Below are positions 17,192 to 25,885 of a DNA stretch of 64,000 nucleotides, in pieces. Under the pieces are notes generated by a model, which saw only the letters and a list, made by a program, of their open reading frames with translations, was not told the DNA's origin and searched no databases. The stretch lies in the NCBI GenBank assembly GCA_049841275.1, contig JASGDN010000025.1, positions 22,636 to 86,635 on the forward strand, written 5' to 3'. Source of the DNA: JASGDN01 sp049841275 (GTDB taxonomy: Bacteria; Chloroflexota; Chloroflexia; Thermomicrobiales; UBA6265). Position 1 is the stretch's first letter; each line of letters begins with the position of its first letter. Both the position numbers and the translations under genes were made by a program.

Positions 17192-18091
17192 ATGCCTGTT
17201 CCATCCCTCCCTCTCCGCCGTTCCGGACTGCTGATCGCGATTGTGTCTGCGTTGCTTGCATTTGCTCCGGCTGCATCTGCGTTCGTGCAGGCGACGCCAG
17301 AGGCACGGATGTCCTATGCGGTCCGGGCCGATCTCGTCTACGGCAGGGTGGACGGGCAGGCGCTCAACCTCGATGCCTGGCTGCCAGACGATGGCAAGAC
17401 GGACCGTCCGGTTGTTGTGGTCGTCCACGGCGGCGGGTGGATTGGTGGCGACAAGGCCGATCCGCACCGGCAAACGATCGCAACCACGCTGGTGGAGGAC
17501 GGGTTTGTGGTCGCCTCCGTCAACTACAGCCTTGCCCCGGACCAGGTCTTTCCGTAGCCAGTCTCCGACGTGCAGGATGCCATTGCCTGGCTGCGCGAAC
17601 CAGCGCAGGTGTCCGCGCTTGGTATCGATCCCGCGAAGATCGCCGTTCTCGGCGATTCCTCCGGTGGGAACCTCGTCGGCCTCGTCGGCGCGATGGGCGA
17701 CGGCCCGCTCGATACGGGCTCGCGCGTGGCGGCGGTCGTTTCCCTCTCCGGACCGATGTCGTTCGAGGTCGATCTTGCCTCTGGCGGCGGCGCGTCGAGC
17801 GTCCTGCGCTACCTTGGCTGTACCGACGAGGCCGCCTGCCCGAACCGCACGCTGGCGTCTCCTGCACATTACGTCGACCCGACCGACCCGCCCTTCCTGC
17901 TGGTGAACGGGACGGAGGACATGACGGTCACAACGCTTCAGGTCGAGGTGATGGCCCAGGCGCTGGATGCGGCAGGGGTGGAGCACGAGGATCTGGTCAT
18001 TCCTGGCAACCTGCACGGCAGTTCGCTGTGGCAGGACCCGCTGGTCGTGGCTGACGTGCTCGCGTTCCTCCACACGCGCCTCGGCGCCTGA
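17192..18091 (+). pseudogene. Alpha/beta hydrolase interrupted by one in-frame TAG
   Basis: One 900-base frame encodes a complete exported carboxylesterase-like hydrolase except for TAG at 17555-17557. Before it lie a signal peptide (ends PAASA near residue 30) and the oxyanion motif HGGGW at 79-83. After it, in the same frame, come PVSDVQDAIAWLR, nucleophile GDSSGG, an NGTED acid and an LHGSS histidine. All catalytic elements are therefore intact. A CAG or AAG codon changed to TAG would explain it. It may be a recent pseudogene, a sequencing error, or readthrough. A separate downstream start is unlikely because the second half lacks the oxyanion loop. Confidence 0.85.
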
Positions 18092-18146
18092 GTTCGGCGT
18101 GCATGGCATCGCCCCTGCGCAAACGGCGTGACAAGGAGAGACGACG

Positions 18147-18407
18147 ATGAGCGAGAATATCGAACGACGAGCGGATGTGAACCCCGAGCGGGGCGAGCAT
18201 GAATATGGGGACGTGGAGTTCGCCGATCCGGTGAACAACACATATCCGATCGATACCCCGAAGCACATCCGGGCGGCGTGGAGTTATATCAACCATCCCG
18301 ATAATGCGGCGAAATACGACGCAACGGATGTGAACACGATCAAGGGGCGGATCGAGCGCGCCGCGAGGCGGCATGGGATCGCGATCGACCCGGAGACGGA
18401 AGATTGA
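18147..18407 (+). CDS. DUF6582-like small protein
   Basis: An 86-residue charged protein. The C-terminal half has the family-like pattern KHIRAAWSYINHPDNAAKY followed by a basic helix ending in ARRHG. Function is unknown; short proteins of this kind are widespread in Actinobacteria and Chloroflexota. AAGGAG lies 11 bases before the ATG. It follows the broken hydrolase by 55 bases. Confidence 0.8.
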   Translation: MSENIERRADVNPERGEHEYGDVEFADPVNNTYPIDTPKHIRAAWSYINHPDNAAKYDATDVNTIKGRIERAARRHGIAIDPETED

Positions 18408-18443
18408 GACGGCGATTGCGTCGTCCGTCCGGCACCGTCCCGC

Positions 18444-19028
18444 TCAGGCATCGGCATCCAACGGTCCCCACTGCGAGGACGGCAGGTGCAGCAGCACGAG
18501 CGTGAGCAACGCGAGCACGGAGTTGCGGAACGCCGGGTCGAGACCGTTCCAGGCACTCGATTTCCACATCTGGAACCACTCCCCGCCGATGGCGATGAAT
18601 CCACCGAAGAAGAGCAGGATCAGCATCGCCAGCCCGAGCGTCGCGAGCGCCCGTGCCTTCCGGAAGCCTGCGTCGCTCTCTCGTTCCCGGATGGCGATTG
18701 CCACGGCGGCGAGCAGCACCACGGCGGTGATCGTCTCCCACACGATGATGCCGAGGTAGGCGATACGCTGGACCGTTTCGTTGTCGATCGCCCGCCACAT
18801 CACGTCCGGGTCGAGGCCGGTTCCCTGCGGAGCGCCGAAGTTCGTCGTGTCCATCGACAGGACGTGCTGGACGAATGCCTGGTTGGTGCCAAAATCCGTG
18901 ATGTTGCCGAAGGCGACGAGCGCCAGATACAGGCCGTTCAGCGCTACCAGGACGAACGCAACCCCGGGCAGCGTTCCCAGGCGCTCCCATCCCCTGCTGG
19001 TTCCATGCGACGTTCCGGACGATGACAT
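18444..19028 (-). CDS. DUF2165 family membrane protein
   Basis: A 194-residue protein with four predicted transmembrane segments. The DUF2165 pattern includes NITDFGTNQAFVQHVLSMD in the first extracellular loop and GGEWFQMW before the last helix. Function is unknown. The ATG at 19028 has GGAGG seven bases ahead; the 96 extra upstream residues of the open frame look non-coding. Confidence 0.85.
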   Translation of the reverse strand: MSSSGTSHGTSRGWERLGTLPGVAFVLVALNGLYLALVAFGNITDFGTNQAFVQHVLSMDTTNFGAPQGTGLDPDVMWRAIDNETVQRIAYLGIIVWETITAVVLLAAVAIAIRERESDAGFRKARALATLGLAMLILLFFGGFIAIGGEWFQMWKSSAWNGLDPAFRNSVLALLTLVLLHLPSSQWGPLDADA

Positions 19029-19295
19029 CCCGATACCTCCTCGCGATTCGCGGCCGGACTGGCTCCCCTTCAGCGAGATGATGGCAGGGATGCGGCGCCG
19101 AAGCAATCCTTGCCTCTGTGTGGATTGTGGCTGCGATCGGTTCCTCCAGCGCAGTCCGAAATCTCGTGAGTCACCACCATTCCGGGCGGAGCTCTGATGC
19201 CCTCCCATGCTGCTTCCAGGATTCGGTCTGGGGCGCCCGGAGTTCCCTCCGCGCTCGGCTACGCCCCGTGGACAGCATGTGGTCATCTGAGCATT

Positions 19296-19368
19296 GTTCA
19301 CTGAACCGATTGACATTCAGCCATCCGGTCGCTAAGATGGCGATTGTCGTCTGGTGAACGATGTTCAC
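19296..19368 (+). promoter_or_regulatory. TetR/MMPL promoter with two flanking dyads
   Basis: The -35 TTGACA (19310-19315) and -10 TAAGAT (19333-19338) are separated by exactly 17 bases. A dyad GTTCA-C-TGAAC lies at 19296-19306 just upstream, and a perfect dyad GTGAAC-GAT-GTTCAC at 19354-19368 lies over the expected start region. Both share the GTTCA/TGAAC half-site, so they are likely operators for the TetR protein encoded 33 bases downstream. Binding is inference; the sequence elements are direct. Confidence 0.8.
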
Positions 19369-19400
19369 TAATCCGGCTGGTGTTCGAATATGGAGGTGCA

Positions 19401-20120
19401 ATGAACGCAATCGAGGGCGTTGAACGAGGTCCGGTGGGGGGAGCGACGGCGCGACGCGAGCAGAACCGCCGCGAGATGCGCCTCGCCATCCTCGATGCCG
19501 CGCGGGCAATCGTGGATGCGCAGGGCGCCGACAAGCTCACGCTGCGCGGGATTGCCCAGCGGCTCGGGTATTCGGCCGGCGCAATGTACGACTACTTTCC
19601 GTCAAAGGAACACATCCTCCACGCGCTCTACTTTCTCGGCACCGACGGCCTGGGACAACATCTGGCGACGACCGTCGAGGCCCTGCCGCCCGATACCCCC
19701 ACCATCGATGCCATCGCCGCCCTTGCCCGGACGTATCGCGCCTACGCCCACGCTCATGTCGAGCTCTACTGGCTCGCGTTCTCCGGATTGAAGGCGCGTC
19801 CCGTTTCCGACGATTGCGATCTCGAGGAACAGCAATTCTCGACGGGCGGCTTCCTTCCGCTGCTTACCTTGATCGACGCCGGAATCGCCAATGGCACCCT
19901 CATCGACACCGTCGAGCCGATGGCGATTGCTGCCGCCGCGTGGTCCGGGGTACACGGGTTCGTCTCCCTGGAGCTGGGCGGACACCTGTCGCCGCAGGTC
20001 TTCACCGGCCAGCCGTGGCCCGAGGACGCCGCTGGGGACGACCAGACGATCCGTGACGATCTCTTCGAGACCCTGATTCGCACATTGCTCTACGGATTCG
20101 TCCGGCGCCCGACTCCCTGA
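19401..20120 (+). CDS. TetR-family transcriptional regulator
   Basis: A 239-residue regulator. The TetR DNA-binding domain occupies about residues 24-70, with AILDAARAIVDAQG, a recognition region LTLRGIAQRLGYSAGAMYDYFPSK, and a divergent ligand domain (TetR_C-type) after. GGAGG before the ATG at 19401 fixes the start. It lies directly ahead of an MMPL transporter, the classic local-repressor arrangement, and its promoter carries two matching dyads, so autoregulation is likely. Confidence 0.92.
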   Translation: MNAIEGVERGPVGGATARREQNRREMRLAILDAARAIVDAQGADKLTLRGIAQRLGYSAGAMYDYFPSKEHILHALYFLGTDGLGQHLATTVEALPPDTPTIDAIAALARTYRAYAHAHVELYWLAFSGLKARPVSDDCDLEEQQFSTGGFLPLLTLIDAGIANGTLIDTVEPMAIAAAAWSGVHGFVSLELGGHLSPQVFTGQPWPEDAAGDDQTIRDDLFETLIRTLLYGFVRRPTP

Positions 20121-20290
20121 CACGGGGCTGGGATGGCTCCGGGAACCCACGCCCATCTTCCAACGTCGTTGTGGCGGGATCCATGCTGAATTCCGGCCGG
20201 CACGCATCATCGCGTTTCGCCGAGCCGGTCCCAATCGTCAACCTTGTGCAGATGGTGCGGGCCTTGGACGCCGTGCCGAAGGAGTTTCCG

Positions 20291-22573
20291 ATGTTCTATG
20301 CATGGGGGCGTCTCGTTGCCCTCCATCGCCGGATGGTGGCGGTCGTGTCGCTGCTGCTCATCGTGGCGGCGATCGGGGTCATCGCGACGGTGAAGCCGGA
20401 TTTCTCATCCGAGGGGTATCTCTCGGACAACGCCGAGTCGGTGCGGGTTGACCAGGCGGTCATCGACGACTTCGGCATTGGCGGGCCGACGCTCGTCTTC
20501 CTCTTCGATCTCCCGGACGGGCAGAAGGTCGCCGATACGGGCATCCAGGCGAAGGTCGATGCGGCGCTTGCCCCCATCGCGGACGATGCGCGTTTCAACG
20601 CGCCGCTGACGACCTGGACAACCGGCGATGCCCGCTTCGTCTCGACCGATGGAACGGCGACCTACGCCGTGGTGTATCTCAAGAAGGGGGAGGACACCCT
20701 GTCGCCCGACGCGACCAACGCGGCGATCGAGAAGGTCGCGGACGCGGCGAAGGCGCAGGGACTGACCGCGAGTGCGGGCGGCTCGATGGCGATCAACGCC
20801 GAGATCAATCATGAGGTCGAGCGCGGGCTGATCCGCGCGGAGACGGTCGCGATACCGCTGACACTAATCTTCCTGGTGCTGGTCTTCGGGACACTGGCGG
20901 CGGCGGGGTTACCGCTGGTGATCGGCGGGCTCGGGATCGTGGCGGCCATTGCCGTGCTCTTCGTTGCCTCCCGGGTCGGGTTCCAGTCGGTCTTCGCGGT
21001 GAATGTCGTCACCATGCTCGGGCTGGGCCTTGGCATCGACTATTCGCTCTTCATGGTCACGCGCTTCCGGGAGGAGCTGCGCAAGCGTGCACCGGCCGAC
21101 GCTGTCGCCGTGACGATGGCCACCACCGGCAAGGCGATCCTCTTCTCCGGTGTCACGGTGATCTTCGGCCTGGCCGCGACGATGTTCTTCCCGCTGCCGG
21201 CCCTGCACTCGCTGGGGCAGGCGGGCATCATCGTCACCTTCTGCGCGCTGGTCTTCGGCCTCTCGCTGCTGCCGGCATTGCTGGTGATGCTCGGTCATCG
21301 TCTCAACCGCCTTGCCCTGCCGTTCGCCCGCGAGCGGGTGGGGACGGAGACGAAGCAGGAATCAGGCTTCTGGTACTCCCTCGCCCACGCCGTGATGGCG
21401 CGCCCGCTGGTGTTCCTCATTCCGCTGCTCGTGTTGTTGCTGGTCGCGGGCACGCCGGTGCTGGGGCTGAACCTGACCCCGGGTGGTCCGGAGATCATGT
21501 CCCGCTCCGCCGAGGCGCGGCAGGTGACCGATCGGATGAACGCGGAGTTCGGCGGTTCGTCCGACACGACGCCAGTCCTGCTGACGTTCTCCGGCAATCC
21601 GTTGACGGCCGAGGGCTCCCTGCAGGTGCAGGCCCTGGCCGCCGAGATGGGGGCGATCCCCGGCGTTTCCTCGGTAGACAGCTTCGCGGTGAAGGAGGTG
21701 CCGTGGGCGCAGTGGAACGGCGATGTCTCGTCCCTGCCGCAGGAACTCCAGGCAGGCATCGCGCAGACCGTTCACGACAATCGGGTCCTCGTGCAGGTTC
21801 ACACGAATGTCGAGGGCGACGACCTGGAGCAGGTGGCGCGCGATCTTCGGGCGATCCCCGGTGACGGGGTGACGATCGCGGTCGGTGGCCAGGCCGCGGC
21901 GGCGGTGGACACGGTCGATGGCGTGAAGTCGGGCATCGTGCCAGCGGCGCTCTTCGTCGCGATCGGGGCCTACATCATCCTGCTCTTCACCTTCGGATCG
22001 GTCTTCCTGCCGCTGAAGGCGATGTTCATGTCGCTGCTCTCCATCTCCGCATCGCTCGGGGTGGTGGTGCTGATCTTCCAGGAAGGGTGGATGCAGAGCC
22101 TCTTCGGGTTCGAGGCGACGGGCGAAGTCGTCGCGATGGTGCCGATCCTCATGTTCTGCGTCCTCTTCGGGCTCAGCATGGACTACGAGGTGCTGATGCT
22201 CTCCCGCATCCAGGAGGAGTACGAGCGCACGGGCGACAACCGGACTTCGGTGGCCTTCGGGCTGGCGAATACGGGCCGGGTGATCACCGGCGCGGCGGCG
22301 ATCATGGTGGTGGCGTTCGGCGGCTTCGTGCTGGCGGAGAACGTGATCCTGAAGAGCCTGGGATTCGGTCTCGCACTGGCGGTGCTGGTCGATGCGACGA
22401 TCGTGCGCGGGTTGCTGGTGCCGTCCACGATGCGGCTGATGGGCCGCTGGAACTGGTGGGCGCCGGGTCCGGTGAAGCGGCTGGTCGATCGTGCGGGCCT
22501 CTCCCATCACTCCGACCTGCCGGAGGGCCACGCCGGCACGACCCCGACCGTCTCCGCCACGAACGCAGACTGA
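20291..22573 (+). CDS. MMPL/RND-family transporter
   Basis: A 760-residue inner-membrane exporter with the duplicated MMPL architecture: one N-terminal TM, a periplasmic domain, a TM block with GLGLGIDYSLFMVTRF, then a second periplasmic domain and a second block with FGLSMDYEVLMLSR. These Asp-Tyr motifs carry the proton relay of MmpL-type pumps. The substrate is unknown: lipids, siderophores or drugs in relatives. The start at 20291 is backed by AAGGAG seven bases upstream. It is likely controlled by the TetR gene before it. Confidence 0.93.
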   Translation: MFYAWGRLVALHRRMVAVVSLLLIVAAIGVIATVKPDFSSEGYLSDNAESVRVDQAVIDDFGIGGPTLVFLFDLPDGQKVADTGIQAKVDAALAPIADDARFNAPLTTWTTGDARFVSTDGTATYAVVYLKKGEDTLSPDATNAAIEKVADAAKAQGLTASAGGSMAINAEINHEVERGLIRAETVAIPLTLIFLVLVFGTLAAAGLPLVIGGLGIVAAIAVLFVASRVGFQSVFAVNVVTMLGLGLGIDYSLFMVTRFREELRKRAPADAVAVTMATTGKAILFSGVTVIFGLAATMFFPLPALHSLGQAGIIVTFCALVFGLSLLPALLVMLGHRLNRLALPFARERVGTETKQESGFWYSLAHAVMARPLVFLIPLLVLLLVAGTPVLGLNLTPGGPEIMSRSAEARQVTDRMNAEFGGSSDTTPVLLTFSGNPLTAEGSLQVQALAAEMGAIPGVSSVDSFAVKEVPWAQWNGDVSSLPQELQAGIAQTVHDNRVLVQVHTNVEGDDLEQVARDLRAIPGDGVTIAVGGQAAAAVDTVDGVKSGIVPAALFVAIGAYIILLFTFGSVFLPLKAMFMSLLSISASLGVVVLIFQEGWMQSLFGFEATGEVVAMVPILMFCVLFGLSMDYEVLMLSRIQEEYERTGDNRTSVAFGLANTGRVITGAAAIMVVAFGGFVLAENVILKSLGFGLALAVLVDATIVRGLLVPSTMRLMGRWNWWAPGPVKRLVDRAGLSHHSDLPEGHAGTTPTVSATNAD

Positions 22574-22695
22574 ACGGGCGATCGCAACGGCGCGCACCGG
22601 ATGTCCACATGGGACGTTTGGTACGCGCCGCGTTCTCAGGTGCGGGTTGCTGCCGGGTTCATCGCGATGGCCAACCCGGATGCGTCATTCCATAT

Positions 22696-22720
22696 CGGGG
22701 CGATCCTTGTGATCGCCCCG
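22696..22720. terminator. Terminator between MMPL gene and DUF899 operon
   Basis: A perfect 10-bp stem, CGGGGCGATC and its complement around CTTGT, between the convergent stops at 22573 and 22751. Confidence 0.75.
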
Positions 22721-22750
22721 ACAACTATTCCGCGCTTGGCAGTAGGGCAG

Positions 22751-23533
22751 TCAGTGACAGCAGGAATGCTCGCTGTCGCCGACTGCCCGTTCGGGCGAGC
22801 TGTTGCCGGTCTGCGAGGGAGCCGGGATGCCATCCACCGCGTAGCGGTCGTGGAGCCGCCACCATTCGTAGCGCGGGCCTTGCGGCCATCCATCCGGAGA
22901 ATCCTCCCAGTCCTCCTGCCGTCCAAACGGGGTGAGATCCATGAGCTTGTAATGGTTGAGCACGAGCTCGTTGCCCCGCCCACCCTGTTGATAGGTGAGG
23001 AAGATGCGGCCGGTGGCTCCGTCACGCAGGAGGACGCTGATCCCGTGGTCTTCCTCGCCATTCACCGTCGCGCCAAAGTCCTCGTTGAACGTCGTGCCGA
23101 AGGAGGATACCCACGGCTTCGTCCAGCCCATACGTGTCTTCCAGGCCTCCAGCTTTGCCAGCGGCGCGCGGGAGATCAGGACGAAGGTGATGTCGCGGGC
23201 ATTCAGGTGCGAGAGGTTGCCGAGGTTGTCGACCTCGGTCGAGCAGCCGACGCAGGCCTCCTCCCAATCCGGGTGGAACATGAAGTGGTAGACGATGAGC
23301 TGGCTGCGCCCCGCGAAGAGATCGAGGAGCGTGCGCGGCCCGTCCGGCGTGTCGAAGATGTAGTCCTGCGTCACCTCGACCATCGGCAGGCGACGCCGTT
23401 CGGCGGCGAGCGCGTCGCCGGCCTTCATGTGGGCTTTCTCCCTGGCCAGGAGTGCGGCGCTGGCGACCTCCCATTGCTCGCGGGAAACGATCGGCGGCAG
23501 CGCGGAAACGGGTGTTGTGGTGGTGTTGGTCAT
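22751..23533 (-). CDS. DUF899 (thioredoxin-like) protein, third gene of operon
   Basis: A 260-residue DUF899 protein: the N-terminal LPPIVSREQWEVA, RRRLPMVEVTQDYIF, a thioredoxin-like core with FHPDWEEACVGCS, and RYEWWRLHDRY near the C-terminus. Members resemble AhpC/TSA-type thiol proteins but have an atypical CxxC region. A C-terminal tail of about 25 residues ends in Cys-Cys-His. AAAAGGA precedes the ATG. It is paralogous to the first gene of the operon. Confidence 0.88.
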   Translation of the reverse strand: MTNTTTTPVSALPPIVSREQWEVASAALLAREKAHMKAGDALAAERRRLPMVEVTQDYIFDTPDGPRTLLDLFAGRSQLIVYHFMFHPDWEEACVGCSTEVDNLGNLSHLNARDITFVLISRAPLAKLEAWKTRMGWTKPWVSSFGTTFNEDFGATVNGEEDHGISVLLRDGATGRIFLTYQQGGRGNELVLNHYKLMDLTPFGRQEDWEDSPDGWPQGPRYEWWRLHDRYAVDGIPAPSQTGNSSPERAVGDSEHSCCH

Positions 23534-23548
23534 GGGGATGTCCTTTTT

Positions 23549-23636
23549 GAGACGTGAGGAACGAGGGGCCGTCTCTATGGTGGACCTGATTCACAATCAA
23601 ACGGGCTTGGGCATTTCTGCGCCGGCCTCACGTCTC
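23549..23636. repeat. Inverted repeat in operon spacer
   Basis: GAGACGTGAGG at 23549-23559 and its exact complement at 23626-23636 flank about 66 bases between the DoxX-like and DUF899 genes. The motif also recurs in relaxed form next to each arm (GAAACGAG/CTCGTTTC). It may fold in the mRNA and set unequal expression of the genes; otherwise unexplained. Confidence 0.5.
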
Positions 23637-23659
23637 ACTGCTCGTTTCTCACTCCTCGG

Positions 23660-24106
23660 TCAGCCGATGAGCGATTCGCGGAGGAAGGCGCGCAGGCGGG
23701 GATCGCGCAACAGCAGGCCGATCCAGGCGAGGATGCCGAGCGCGAGCGCGAAGAGGAAGTTCGCGCTTTCCACGCGGACCTGGATCGCCGTCGCGCCGCC
23801 GAGATAGCCGGTGAGCAGGACGGCGCCGACCAGGCTCGTGAACGGGATCAGGTAGATCAGCGAGCAGATCACCAGCGTCAGGCCGATGCCGAAGAGGTAT
23901 TTCTCCGGGAAGCCGAGCGAGACCGTGCCATCGACCGCCACGCCGGCGTGGGCCATTTTCGTGATCCCGTCGATGAAGGTGAAGAGGACGACCACGCCGC
24001 TCACGATCCATCCCGCCAGCGCGATCCGGAAGGATGCGCTTCGCACGACTGGCGCGCTTGCAGGCGTGGAGGGCGATGACGATGTGCTCGGCGTGGGCGA
24101 TGACAT
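23660..24106 (-). CDS. DoxX-like membrane protein
   Basis: A 148-residue protein with four transmembrane helices of DoxX-like type (DoxX_2). A basic, Ser/Pro-rich N-terminus precedes the first helix (IALAGWIVSGVVVLFTFIDGI), and GYLGGATAIQVRV lies in the third loop as in family members. The role is uncertain; DoxX proteins have been linked to thiol/redox balance at the membrane. It sits between two DUF899 thioredoxin-like genes, a context that fits redox work. Confidence 0.82.
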   Translation of the reverse strand: MSSPTPSTSSSPSTPASAPVVRSASFRIALAGWIVSGVVVLFTFIDGITKMAHAGVAVDGTVSLGFPEKYLFGIGLTLVICSLIYLIPFTSLVGAVLLTGYLGGATAIQVRVESANFLFALALGILAWIGLLLRDPRLRAFLRESLIG

Positions 24107-24151
24107 GGCGGGCGAATCCTCGATGGTCTGGGCGACGAACGACGCGACGAT

Positions 24152-24850
24152 CTACGAATCGTACTCGTCGTGACGCCGCATCCACGAATACTCCGGTTGC
24201 TGTGGCCAACCTTCCGGTGAGTCCTCGTTGTCCTCCTGCCGCCCGTAGGGCGTGAGGTCGAGATAGCCCAGCATGCCCATCAGCATCTCGTGGGCGTTTC
24301 CGCCGAGCGTGTAGGTCTGGAAGATGCGGTCGCCGTCACGGAAGAAGACCATCGTGTCGGCATCCTCGCCCTGGTCCGTGGTCACGCCGAAATCGCGGCT
24401 GAAATCGGAATCGAACGCGGAATACCAGGGGACATCCCAGCCCATGCGCTCGTTGTAGGCGGCGAGTTTTGGATAGGGCGCGCGCGAGATGCGGGCAACC
24501 GAGATGTCCCGCGCATGGAGGTGCGCCAGGTGGGGGAAAGAATCGGCGAGTTCGGAGCAGCCGGGGCAGCCCGCCTTCCACGCTGGATCGAACATGAAGT
24601 AGTTGAGGACGAGCTGCGTCCGCCCCTCGAAGAGGTCGAGGAAGGAGACCTCGCCGTCCGGGCCGGCGAAGGTGTAGTCCTTGGTGATTTCCACCATCGG
24701 GAGACGCCGCCGGGCAGCCGATGCGGCCTTTCGCTGCCGGTCGGCGGCCTCCTCCAATACCAGAAGTTCCTTGCGGGCGGCTTCCCATTCCTCACGGGAA
24801 ACGATCGGGGGCATGGCGATAGCCGTTGCGGCGGAGGATGACTCGGTCAT
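24152..24850 (-). CDS. DUF899 (thioredoxin-like) protein, first gene of operon
   Basis: A 232-residue DUF899 protein paralogous to the one at 22751: MPPIVSREEWEAARKELL, RRRLPMVEITKDYTF, FDPAWKAGCPGCSELAD and YSWMRRHDEYDS. AAGGAG six bases before the ATG at 24850 decides the start. The three genes DUF899-DoxX-DUF899 run in one direction with short gaps and end in the hairpin at 22696-22720. Confidence 0.88.
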   Translation of the reverse strand: MTESSSAATAIAMPPIVSREEWEAARKELLVLEEAADRQRKAASAARRRLPMVEITKDYTFAGPDGEVSFLDLFEGRTQLVLNYFMFDPAWKAGCPGCSELADSFPHLAHLHARDISVARISRAPYPKLAAYNERMGWDVPWYSAFDSDFSRDFGVTTDQGEDADTMVFFRDGDRIFQTYTLGGNAHEMLMGMLGYLDLTPYGRQEDNEDSPEGWPQQPEYSWMRRHDEYDS

Positions 24851-24978
24851 GGTGAACTCCTTGGGTGATGGTGCGAATCGAAACCCGGATGACGACCGGC
24901 GACGTGCCTTCACCTTAGCGAGGTGCCTACGGCGTCGCTTCTTCCCAATTGCGGGATACGAACCATCCGATCAGTCGG

Positions 24979-25476
24979 TCAGAACGTCCAGCGCGTTTGC
25001 CCGAAGGTCCCCTTCGCGAAGCCGTAGGCGACCGCTGGGCGAACCCGGAACACGAGTGCCGGGCGATCCTCATCGTCGACAAACGCTCCATCCCGCACGG
25101 TGAACTGCCAGCCGTACTTGCTGGCGTAGCGGTCGGCGACACGCTGCAGGAGTGGTTCGTCGTGGACGATCTCGGCGATGCCCTCCAGCACCAGATCGAT
25201 CCCCGATGCATAGGCGTTGCAGCCGGTGGTGATCGCCACCCGGGGTTGGGCAGCGAGGTTGCGTGCCTTCTGCTCCTGGGCGCCGGTGGCGAACCACAGG
25301 GCATCGTCCACCCACACCGCGATCAGTGGGGTGACGTGGGGACCTCCCTCCGCGCGGACGGTCGAGAGCCAAAAGATCTCCGCCGTATCGAGGATGGCGA
25401 CGGCATCCGCCCAGGGTGCTGGCTCGGCGGTGGCGTCGCTGTAGCGGCGGTCGAGCGTGGCGATCGGGTCGAGCAT
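24979..25476 (-). CDS. Pyridoxamine 5'-phosphate oxidase family protein
   Basis: A 165-residue split-barrel flavin-binding protein: an N-terminal helix, then EIFWLSTVRAEGGPHVTPLIAVW, FATGAQEQKARNLAAQPRVAIT and a C-terminal RVRPAVAYGFAKG. The family binds FMN, F420 or heme-like cofactors; the cofactor is not readable. It starts 16 bases after the MoaD-like gene with GAGAGGA upstream and is the last of a three-gene unit starting at 27000. Confidence 0.85.
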   Translation of the reverse strand: MLDPIATLDRRYSDATAEPAPWADAVAILDTAEIFWLSTVRAEGGPHVTPLIAVWVDDALWFATGAQEQKARNLAAQPRVAITTGCNAYASGIDLVLEGIAEIVHDEPLLQRVADRYASKYGWQFTVRDGAFVDDEDRPALVFRVRPAVAYGFAKGTFGQTRWTF

Positions 25477-25492
25477 AGAGATTCCTCTCCGG

Positions 25493-25885
25493 TCAGCCGC
25501 CAGAGATGGCGCCGACGATCAAATAGGATTCGGCGCCGTCGAGCACGGCATCAGGCAGACGGTCGTCGGGCTCGACGTGGGAAAGGTCCCTGCCACAGGC
25601 GTAGAAGCGGATCTTCGGGCGTCGCCGATCCTTGATCGCGTCGCGCAGGGTGCCCCGAAGCGCAGGGAACTGCGCGTCGAGGGCATCGATCACGCCGCGC
25701 TGGCTCGGCGCAGCGATATCGAGCGAGATCTCGCCGTCGATGTGTGCGAGGGCACGCAACGGGCCGGGCAGCAGGACGCGGATCGTCCAGGTGGTGGATG
25801 TGGCTGGGGATGTGTGCGTCGATGCTCCGGACGCTGGCTCCGTGGTCGTCGGGTCGGTTGATGGGGACGAGATGATGGCGATCAT
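25493..25885 (-). CDS. MoaD/ThiS-family ubiquitin-like protein
   Basis: A 130-residue protein. About 30 Thr/Ser-rich residues precede a beta-grasp domain ending in VGAISGG, the C-terminal Gly-Gly that sulfur-carrier MoaD/ThiS proteins need for activation. The ATG at 25885 overlaps the stop of the BNR-repeat gene by four bases. No activating enzyme is adjacent. The N-terminal extension is longer than in typical MoaD (about 80 aa). Confidence 0.82.
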   Translation of the reverse strand: MIAIISSPSTDPTTTEPASGASTHTSPATSTTWTIRVLLPGPLRALAHIDGEISLDIAAPSQRGVIDALDAQFPALRGTLRDAIKDRRRPKIRFYACGRDLSHVEPDDRLPDAVLDGAESYLIVGAISGG

